A stretch of 12,840 nt of DNA from an archaeon (GTDB taxonomy: Archaea; Aenigmatarchaeota; Aenigmatarchaeia; GW2011-AR5; GCA-2688965): positions 1 to 12,840 of the forward strand of contig NZEE01000110.1 in the NCBI GenBank assembly GCA_002688965.1, given 5' to 3'. This document shows positions 7,436-12,840 of this stretch, one piece after another. Position 1 is the stretch's first letter; the number at the start of each line of letters is the position of its first letter. The notes beneath the pieces were generated by a model. The model searched no databases. It was not told the DNA's origin and saw only the letters and a list, made by a program, of their open reading frames with translations. The position numbers and the translations under genes are program-made.

Positions 7436-8170
7436 TTGAAGCGAATTAAAAAAAAAATAAGAAGAAGGCGCTCCAATTCTACTAAGCTGTATTTCAATAA
7501 AGAAACGCAAGAACGTATTCAAGAGTATCAGCACAAAGAATGTATTAAAGAACGTCATGACATTTATGTTAAAGATATTTTCCCCGCATTTGATAAATTG
7601 GCCGAAAATCTGATTTTTGTATATGGGTTTATCAATCCTCAAGAAGATTATTTATGTCTTAAAAGTGATTGTGTTAGTTTTCTTTACGAGACTATACCAA
7701 AATGGGATCCCGCCCGGGGCACCAAGGCTTTTTCATACTTCAATGTGGTAGCAAAAAATTGGCTAATAATGAATTCTAGAAAATTGAAAAAGCATGCAAT
7801 GAGAACCGTTAGTTTGGCTGATACAACCAACTTAAGTCATGAGGAGAAGAAATCATTAGCTAATTACGATTTTATTCCAGCACCTGATGAGATTTTAATT
7901 AAAAAAAATCTACGAAATGAGATATTGGACATTCTCTATGAAATTAAAAAACGAGTAAAAGGTCAAAAAGAGCGAGTTTGTATTGCTGCAATAATCACCG
8001 TTTTTAATAGTATGGATGAGTTGGATTTTCTTAATAAAAGAGCAATATTTATTTATGTGAGAGATATATCCGGATTGAACCCTAAACAGTTATCTGTGGC
8101 TATGTCTGCCATTAGAAAACATTATAGAGAACTAATCGGTGAAAAAAATAAAGCGGAGAGTTTATTGTGA
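7436..8170 (+). CDS. gp55: late-transcription sigma factor, T4 gp55-like
   Basis: The central part matches sigma-70 region 2 as found in T4-like gp55. WDPARGTKAFSYFNVVAKNWLI (90-111) has the F-x-x-(Y/F)-x-x-x-V-x-(K/R)-N-W pattern of regions 2.3-2.4, which melt and recognise the -10 element. The first 20 residues are very basic (KRIKKKIRRRR). T4 gp55 has 185 residues; this protein has 244. Its extra C-terminus holds a helix-turn-helix-like stretch, ISGLNPKQLSVAMSAIRKHY, which may be a region-4 remnant. It would steer host RNA polymerase to late promoters. The start is TTG at 7436: TAA lies directly before it in frame, no ATG follows within the first 60 codons, and GAGGGG stands upstream. The gene lies just ahead of baseplate genes. 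Confidence 0.84.
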   Translation: MKRIKKKIRRRRSNSTKLYFNKETQERIQEYQHKECIKERHDIYVKDIFPAFDKLAENLIFVYGFINPQEDYLCLKSDCVSFLYETIPKWDPARGTKAFSYFNVVAKNWLIMNSRKLKKHAMRTVSLADTTNLSHEEKKSLANYDFIPAPDEILIKKNLRNEILDILYEIKKRVKGQKERVCIAAIITVFNSMDELDFLNKRAIFIYVRDISGLNPKQLSVAMSAIRKHYRELIGEKNKAESLL

Positions 8171-8535
8171 ATGAAGACCGGTTGGATAAATTAATGGAAA
8201 AATATGAGAAATCAAAATCTTGCGTGGAAGATTTTACCGATTTACTTGATTCACTTAGTGGCACCGACGAAAAGAGGAAATTGCTATGGAAAGAGATCTA
8301 CCACAACGCTATTTTGGATCGGGAAAATGCTAGTATGTTGTTTACCGATGCGTTTAAACAGATGCAAACCGGTACCACCGAACACACTATGTTAGGGCCC
8401 ATATTGACAAAATATCTTGAGAGAATGTGTAAATCTAATGAGCAAATTTTGAAACTGGCTGAATTAATCGCTAAATGTGAAGCTCAAGCTAACTCAATCG
8501 ATTCTGATGATGTTTTTTCAAAAATTGATGAATAA
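8167..8535 (+). CDS. small helical protein, function unknown
   Basis: A protein of 122 residues beginning with GTG, which overlaps the sigma gene stop by 4 bases (GTGA). GGAG 8 bases upstream supports this start. The sequence is mostly helical and charged, with no membrane segment or cysteine pattern. The stretch LGPILTKYLERMCKSNEQILKLAELI (about 78-103) looks like a long amphipathic helix, and the end is acidic. I do not recognise it. Because it is translationally coupled to the sigma factor and similar in size to T4 gp33 (112 residues), the late co-activator, it could be a functional partner of the sigma factor. That is inference from position only, and I see no gp33 motif. It could equally be a structural or assembly factor of the baseplate. 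Confidence 0.68.
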   Translation: MNEDRLDKLMEKYEKSKSCVEDFTDLLDSLSGTDEKRKLLWKEIYHNAILDRENASMLFTDAFKQMQTGTTEHTMLGPILTKYLERMCKSNEQILKLAELIAKCEAQANSIDSDDVFSKIDE

Positions 8536-8550
8536 TATTGGGGGATTAAA

Positions 8551-10332
8551 ATGACTTTTGATTTTTTAGATTTTCTGGAAGGACCGCAAGATCAAACTGC
8601 TGATGTTATGGCATCGAAGACTTCGAAAGTAGAAAAGGCTACTCCTCCAGTTGCCGCTCCACGTACATTCCTAATGGGAGTTGTGGTAGACGTTTTTAAT
8701 GATCCTGCTATCATTAGTCAGTCACGATTAGACAACATGGAAATAACTAACCGGGGTCGCATGACAGGTGCGCCCAGGAACTCCATTTTAGTTCGTGTAA
8801 TATCTGAGTCCGTTGATAAGAACCAGGTTTCTGTTATGGTTGCTTATTCATTTTTCCCACCTCATCTATGCATGCCACTCAAACCTGGTGAGACGGTTTG
8901 GTTGATTAATCCGACACCGGGGTCGGATGATTTATATTTCTGGATGTGTCGGATAACTGCCCCGGATTGGGTTGATGATTTAAATTTTACCCATAACGAT
9001 AGGAGTTTTTTCGAAAGTCCCTTTCCTGCAGGTAAAACAGAGGAAGAAGCTGCTGAAGATGAAGCTGCCGGAAAACCCAAGGAAGAACCCCCGGAGAAGG
9101 ATCCCCCGACCAACCCAGGGTTTTCAAATGGAATGGACGCTCCAGATTTGTGGACATTGCATGATGAGTTTGATTATGAGGAAATTTATACCGGATCTCT
9201 AGCAAATCAATCAATAACATTCGAGGCGGTACCCCGGTTCAAGAAACGTCCAGCCGACCTGGTTTTGCAGGGATCTAATAATACTTTGATTAGCCTAGGG
9301 GAGGATCGAGGCTGGACAAAAAATACCAGACCCGCTAATGTAAATGATGATCCTCGATTGGATCCGGATGACTTGGAAGATGATTTGATCGATCTAGATA
9401 TTGCCACCGCTAATTTGAGTAATGTCAACTATATTCCGGAGTGGGGATGGAAAACAATTCCGCCAAGTAACTGGCAATTTGGTGACTCGCCAATAGTGGT
9501 TGAGGCAATGGAGGATGGTGAAGCAGCGGAGCCTAGAGAGCCCCAGAATAGGGGGACCATCGATCTGGTGGTGGGAAGGGGTCAGACAATTGTAGGGGGA
9601 GACCTGGGCCCAGCACCTAATCTCATTGAGAATACACGTGAGTGGGAAGAAGTTAACAAAAACCCCATGAAGTATGGTGATGAGGCTGAAAAGGGGGAAA
9701 AGAGTCTCATCAAAAATAACTATTATGAGAATCCGCCGGAGGGGGATCCGGATTTCATGACTGATTTGAGTCGGATATACGTTTCGATGAAGACTAGTGC
9801 TGATATGAATTTTGGGCTTACATACCCCAGCGTTCCTGCTGCATCCCAATCCGGAATTCTAGCCTTTGAATCCACTGGTGTCGTGGATTCTCATACAGGT
9901 GGCGCCGCAGCTGTAAATGATAAACCACATGTAGTCATTAAATCTAATGAGATCCGGATTATTGCACGAAACGCTGCCGAAAATGGGAGTATCAAAATCA
10001 TCAAGGAAGGAGAAGCAGATGACGATGAAAATGGCCAGGGTCGAGCAGTAATCATGATACAGCCCGATGGGACTATAATGATAGACGGACCGAAGATCAT
10101 CATTGGGTCTGGTATCGAGAAGGAACCTGGGATGGGGCAACAGGTTGCAGTTGGCCTTGGGGCGGTGGAACCCATGGTTTTGGGACAAACGCTAGAGGAT
10201 AAACTGAATGAGTTAATAGATGCACTCAACAGTCATACACATATTGATGGTTTAGGTGCCACCGGCATGCCGGTTTCACCGTTTATAAAATTTGATAAAG
10301 AGTTTTTTAGTCTTGTGGGTCGGACAAAGTGA
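8551..10332 (+). CDS. baseplate hub/spike protein, gp5/gpV-like, no lysozyme domain
   Basis: Probably forms the central baseplate spike that pierces the host envelope. Residues about 38-150 look like the OB-fold of gp5/gpV proteins: RTFLMGVVVDVF, NSILVRVISES, then LKPGETVWLINP. Residues 162-186 are a Glu/Pro/Lys-rich linker. The C-terminal third has short repeating strands (HVVIKSNEIRIIAR, AVIMIQPDGTIMIDGPKIII) like the triple-stranded beta-helix of spikes. Near the end is SHTH (His562, His564), the pattern that in many spike tips holds an iron ion, followed by a Gly/Pro-rich tail. At 593 residues it is near T4 gp5 (575), but no lysozyme motif is present. GGGGGAT before the ATG fixes the start. 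The hub role is inferred from fold features and gene order. Confidence 0.78.
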   Translation: MTFDFLDFLEGPQDQTADVMASKTSKVEKATPPVAAPRTFLMGVVVDVFNDPAIISQSRLDNMEITNRGRMTGAPRNSILVRVISESVDKNQVSVMVAYSFFPPHLCMPLKPGETVWLINPTPGSDDLYFWMCRITAPDWVDDLNFTHNDRSFFESPFPAGKTEEEAAEDEAAGKPKEEPPEKDPPTNPGFSNGMDAPDLWTLHDEFDYEEIYTGSLANQSITFEAVPRFKKRPADLVLQGSNNTLISLGEDRGWTKNTRPANVNDDPRLDPDDLEDDLIDLDIATANLSNVNYIPEWGWKTIPPSNWQFGDSPIVVEAMEDGEAAEPREPQNRGTIDLVVGRGQTIVGGDLGPAPNLIENTREWEEVNKNPMKYGDEAEKGEKSLIKNNYYENPPEGDPDFMTDLSRIYVSMKTSADMNFGLTYPSVPAASQSGILAFESTGVVDSHTGGAAAVNDKPHVVIKSNEIRIIARNAAENGSIKIIKEGEADDDENGQGRAVIMIQPDGTIMIDGPKIIIGSGIEKEPGMGQQVAVGLGAVEPMVLGQTLEDKLNELIDALNSHTHIDGLGATGMPVSPFIKFDKEFFSLVGRTK

Positions 10333-10341
10333 GAATATCTG

Positions 10342-11142
10342 ATGGCTGATCTAACAACAGAAATACGAATAGTGATGGATCCAACTCATCCAGAATACAA
10401 TGGGCCATTACCCAAAAAACCTCCGGAGGAGTCGGATAAACCACCAGAAGAGAAGGAGAAGGACGCTATAGATAAAATTGAAGAGTTTATTGATGAGGTG
10501 GCATTACAAGCAAAACAGTGGCTCAATTGGACAAATGCTATAATCACCGGTATGAAGGATTTCTTGGAGCCTTCAAGTGCCGCCGGCTTGGGTCTTCCAG
10601 GATATCCGAGTGTCGATCTTGGGGTTCATCTTGAGATGACAATCGATAAATTCTCAGTTCCGGGCCCACCTTTCCAGAAAACGCTTGACGCAGCATTATC
10701 TACAGCGGCGAGTAATATAACGCTAGCGAATGCCATAACCCTGGGAATCCCCATCCAGAACCCTCTTGTCACCATCGCCCCTACCGCTCCTATCCCCTCA
10801 GCGGGTCCCGGATTTTCCGATCCCGCGAATTCCGAAGTTTATAAATGGTTTCAGTTATCTGAGCCACCTATGACCCCGAAACAACGTGCTGAGGGTATTG
10901 CAAAGGCAATAGAAGACTGGTTAAAAACGGGTGTGTTTACAATAACTCTTATCCCAACCCCATATACTCCGGTGCCCAATGTGCCGTGGGGCGTTGCTGC
11001 AGAGAATCCCCCTCTAGATACCGATGAGGATGGAATCATCGATCTCCTGGATCCCGCTCCCGATGATCCGGAATCGCCATTCACGAAAGAGCAACAGGAA
11101 GACTTTAAAGATCTTGGTATAGATCCCTCAGACATGATTTAG
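10342..11142 (+). CDS. unknown virion-associated protein with TSP3-like calcium loop
   Basis: A protein of 266 residues, 9 bases after the spike gene and so probably made with it. Residues about 15-45 are rich in Pro, Lys and Glu, like the linker in the spike protein. A helical part follows (IDKIEEFIDEVALQAKQWLNWTNAIITGM), then a Pro/Gly/Ala-rich middle with LGLPGYPSVDLGVHL. Near the C-terminus, residues 226-243 read DTDEDGIIDLLDPAPDDP. This is the D-x-D-x-D-G-x-x-D-x-x-D calcium loop of thrombospondin type 3 repeats and related loops. No signal peptide or membrane segment is seen. I do not recognise the family. Its place between spike and wedge genes suggests a baseplate or spike-associated part. 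Base use is like its neighbours. Confidence 0.74.
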   Translation: MADLTTEIRIVMDPTHPEYNGPLPKKPPEESDKPPEEKEKDAIDKIEEFIDEVALQAKQWLNWTNAIITGMKDFLEPSSAAGLGLPGYPSVDLGVHLEMTIDKFSVPGPPFQKTLDAALSTAASNITLANAITLGIPIQNPLVTIAPTAPIPSAGPGFSDPANSEVYKWFQLSEPPMTPKQRAEGIAKAIEDWLKTGVFTITLIPTPYTPVPNVPWGVAAENPPLDTDEDGIIDLLDPAPDDPESPFTKEQQEDFKDLGIDPSDMI

Positions 11143-11273
11143 AAAATTTAGTTTATATAAGCATACATATTGGGTATTTGTTTCTATATACATGTATTAT
11201 TCATGGTGTAAACGTTCAGCTATTCAAGCGTAACTCTATATTTAATTTGTAGTATTAAAAATAAAAGGATAGC
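11143..11273 (+). promoter_or_regulatory. intergenic gap with candidate promoter for the wedge genes
   Basis: The longest gap in the window (131 bases), AT-rich and without an ORF. A weak sigma-70-like pair is TTCAGC (11215-11220), a 16-base spacer, then TATATT (11237-11242). Initiation near 11249 would leave a short leader that contains AAAGGA (11264-11269) before the ATG. A 10-base palindrome ATACATGTAT lies at 11188-11197. No exact T4 late motif (TATAAATA) was found; TATATAAG at 11154-11161 is the nearest. No clear terminator hairpin follows the upstream gene. Confidence 0.28.
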
Positions 11274-11759
11274 ATGCCACAAAATTTTAAAGAATATGGT
11301 TTTAAAAGTGTGGGACAAACAGCCCAAGATATTGCCGAGCTGAATCCGGATATAACCGGTGAACTTCCGATTGGGATTAAGACCCCGGTGCAGTTTGGGC
11401 CTGGTACTGATGGCCTATTCCAGATGCACAAAGATTTGAAAAAATCAGTGGCGGATAATTTCCGAAATTTACTTTTGACAAATCACGGAGAGCGAGTGGG
11501 TCTTTTTAATTTTGGAGCAAATTTACGTGAATTGGTATTTGAATTAGGCACTGAGGATGTTGATTCAGAAGCGATGAAAAGAGTAAGTCAGGCAGTTCAG
11601 GCTTATATGCCCTTTATTCAATTAAAAGAGTTTATCCCGTTTACGGATCTTTTAGATAATGAGGTAATTGGTAAAAAAGGGATTACAATCACCTATAGTG
11701 TTCCTGATTTGGGCGCTGAGGATCTACAAATTAAATTAACATTATACGTGGCAGGTTAA
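11274..11759 (+). CDS. gp25: baseplate wedge protein, T4 gp25-like (GPW/gp25 family)
   Basis: Part of the baseplate wedge. In contractile tails gp25 joins with gp6 and gp7 in the inner ring and primes sheath assembly. The core motif is present: LLLTNHGERVGLFNFGANL (66-84), matching the family pattern of L-L-T-x-x-G-E-R followed by F-G-x-x-L. It is followed by LRELVFE and a beta strand near the C-terminus (GITITYSV). The length, 161 residues, is slightly above T4 gp25 (132), with extra residues at the N-terminus. AAAGGA 4 bases before the ATG supports the start. The gp6-like gene begins 3 bases after its stop, the expected order for a wedge operon. The same fold occurs in type VI secretion (TssE), but the context is a phage. 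Confidence 0.92.
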   Translation: MPQNFKEYGFKSVGQTAQDIAELNPDITGELPIGIKTPVQFGPGTDGLFQMHKDLKKSVADNFRNLLLTNHGERVGLFNFGANLRELVFELGTEDVDSEAMKRVSQAVQAYMPFIQLKEFIPFTDLLDNEVIGKKGITITYSVPDLGAEDLQIKLTLYVAG

Positions 11760-11762
11760 ATC

Positions 11763-12836
11763 ATGGGAGTGACACTCAAACCGGTAATTCAAAGAAATTA
11801 TCTAGCGAAGGATTTTAATAGTTTTCGGGCGGAATTATTGAACTATGCACGAACATATTTTGCGGATAAAATAAATGATTTTTCCGAGGCATCAATGGGC
11901 GGTTTATTTTTAGATATGGCTGCTTTTGTGGGTGATTCATTGTCATTTTATATGGATCATCAATTCAATGAGTTAAATCCCTTGACCGCCGTAGAGACAG
12001 AGAATATTGTTAATCACTTAAGAAATGCCGGTGTTCCCATTGCAACGGTATCTCCCGCTGTTGTATCCATGGATTTTTTCATCACGGTGCCATATGAGGT
12101 TGATGAGCTTGGAGAACGTCGTCCCAAACGAAGCGCTTTACCCGTTGTTGAAGTTGGAACAATATTTTCGGCTGCTAATGGTGTTACTTTCAACATGGTA
12201 GAGGATTTAAATTTTGCAAAGACTACACGCACAGGAGACCTGATTGCACAAACGGAAATATTGGATGTAGATTCTCAGGGTTTACCAATTACATATCGTT
12301 TAAAGCTAGCCGTTGTGTGCATTTCAGGTACCGAAAAGATCGAGGGGTTTTCGATATCTAATGTGCATGTACCTTTTCGAGAGATTGTTTTAGCCACACC
12401 TGATGTGACACAAATTATTGCAGTAAATGATAGTGAGGGAAATACATACTATGAGGTCTCTGCATTGACGCAAGATGTAGTTTTTGGAGGTACGCCCACC
12501 CTTGGAAAGGATAGTGAGGTGGTTGAACAACAAATGGAGATAATCCCAGCCCCATATAGATTTGTTATGAAGAGTGACCCCAAGACAAAAATCACTACTC
12601 TACAATTTGGTTCAGGAAAAGGCGAAACTCTAGATGATGATATTATACCAGATCCCAGTGAGTTAGCACTTCCACTTTATGGTAAAAAAACATTCCATAG
12701 ATTTGTAATAGACCCTAATTCATTATTGGAAACAAAGTCATTAGGAATTTCTCCATTTAATACCACAATAAGCGTCAGATATCGCCACGCCGGCGGCTTA
12801 GCTCATAATGTGGGGGCAGGATCAATAAAAAATTAA
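11763..12836 (+). CDS. gp6: baseplate wedge protein gp6/gpJ-like, truncated or frameshifted
   Basis: The N-terminal part of the wedge protein that forms the inner baseplate ring. The hallmark stretch is NYLAKDFNSFRAELLNYAR, then DFSEASMGGLFLDMAAFVGD and LSFYMDHQFNEL (39-71), as in gp6/J proteins of T4-like phages. A long beta-rich part follows, up to VRYRHAGGLAHNVGAGSIKN. Full family members are much longer (T4 gp6 has 660 residues) and usually continue after such a segment. Here TAA ends the frame at 357 residues, straight after a run of six A. The -1 frame is open to the window edge and would continue as Leu-Ile. So the gene is probably incomplete, through programmed frameshift, mutation or sequence error. 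It may also be naturally split. There is no strong ribosome site; coupling to the gp25 gene is likely. Confidence 0.86.
   Translation: MGVTLKPVIQRNYLAKDFNSFRAELLNYARTYFADKINDFSEASMGGLFLDMAAFVGDSLSFYMDHQFNELNPLTAVETENIVNHLRNAGVPIATVSPAVVSMDFFITVPYEVDELGERRPKRSALPVVEVGTIFSAANGVTFNMVEDLNFAKTTRTGDLIAQTEILDVDSQGLPITYRLKLAVVCISGTEKIEGFSISNVHVPFREIVLATPDVTQIIAVNDSEGNTYYEVSALTQDVVFGGTPTLGKDSEVVEQQMEIIPAPYRFVMKSDPKTKITTLQFGSGKGETLDDDIIPDPSELALPLYGKKTFHRFVIDPNSLLETKSLGISPFNTTISVRYRHAGGLAHNVGAGSIKN
12827..12836 (+). other. candidate -1 frameshift site (A-AAA-AAT then TAA)
   Basis: In the gp6-like frame the codons are ATA AAA AAT TAA, so the heptamer A-AAA-AAT sits in the X-XXY-YYZ register of -1 slippery sites and is followed at once by a stop. 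After slippage the next codons are TTA and ATT. The +1 frame meets a stop within the window. Any stimulatory hairpin would lie beyond the window, so function cannot be judged. Confidence 0.3.
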
Positions 12837-12840
12837 TTAA

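Noticed and set aside
7264..7436. TATATAA strings as a repeated late-promoter motif (also near 2851 and 11154)
   Set aside because: They also occur inside coding sequence, are AT-rich, and do not match the T4 late motif TATAAATA, so they may be chance.
9394..9849. Long minus-strand open frame (151 codons) inside the spike gene
   Set aside because: It is a shadow of the + strand gene: its protein has no recognisable pattern, no ribosome site was seen, and all other genes are on the + strand. The same holds for the minus frames at 8862-9220, 9859-10229 and 10851-11135.

Overview
The window reads as a piece of a tailed, contractile-tail dsDNA phage (myovirus) of the broad T4-like type. All thirteen complete genes, and one gene fragment at the left edge, lie on the + strand. 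They are tightly packed, and several neighbours overlap at start and stop. The right half holds baseplate genes: a gp5-like hub/spike with an OB-fold start and a His-Thr-His tip, a gp25-like wedge protein and a gp6/gpJ-like wedge protein. A gp55-like late sigma factor gene sits just before them. The base composition is AT-leaning. From memory, sugar-modifying genes inside a T4-like late region recall T4-like phages of marine bacteria, but the sequence alone does not fix the host. Nothing suggests a bacterial chromosome: there is no rRNA, tRNA, housekeeping gene, integrase or transposase.

Left block (1-7123). The tail end of an unknown gene comes first. It is followed by a GT-A (family 2) glycosyltransferase, a NodU/TobZ-type carbamoyltransferase, a Cas4/RecB-like PD-(D/E)XK nuclease with four cysteines placed for an iron-sulfur cluster, a shortened UDP-glucose/GDP-mannose 6-dehydrogenase and two GT-B glycosyltransferases. 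Together they could make and attach a uronic-acid-containing, O-carbamoylated sugar. The target could be virion protein, host surface polysaccharide or modified DNA; the sequence does not say which. A 117-base gap at 4557-4673 contains three nested inverted repeats that could form a structured RNA.

Middle block (7120-8535). A small single-pass membrane protein, the gp55-like sigma factor (TTG start) and a small helical protein follow the last glycosyltransferase with overlaps or very short gaps. This suggests one translationally coupled transcript.

Right block (8551-12836). The baseplate genes come in the order hub/spike, an unknown Pro/Glu-rich protein with a thrombospondin-type-3-like calcium-binding loop, a 131-base gap that may hold a promoter, gp25-like wedge and gp6-like wedge. 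The gp6-like reading frame stops at about half the expected length. It stops directly after an A-AAA-AAT slippery heptamer, and of the two shifted frames only -1 stays open to the window edge. It is therefore a programmed frameshift candidate, a split gene or a sequence indel.

The most interesting points are the carbamoyl/uronic-sugar cassette, the truncated dehydrogenase, the candidate structured RNA, the gp6 frameshift site and the calcium-loop structural protein.
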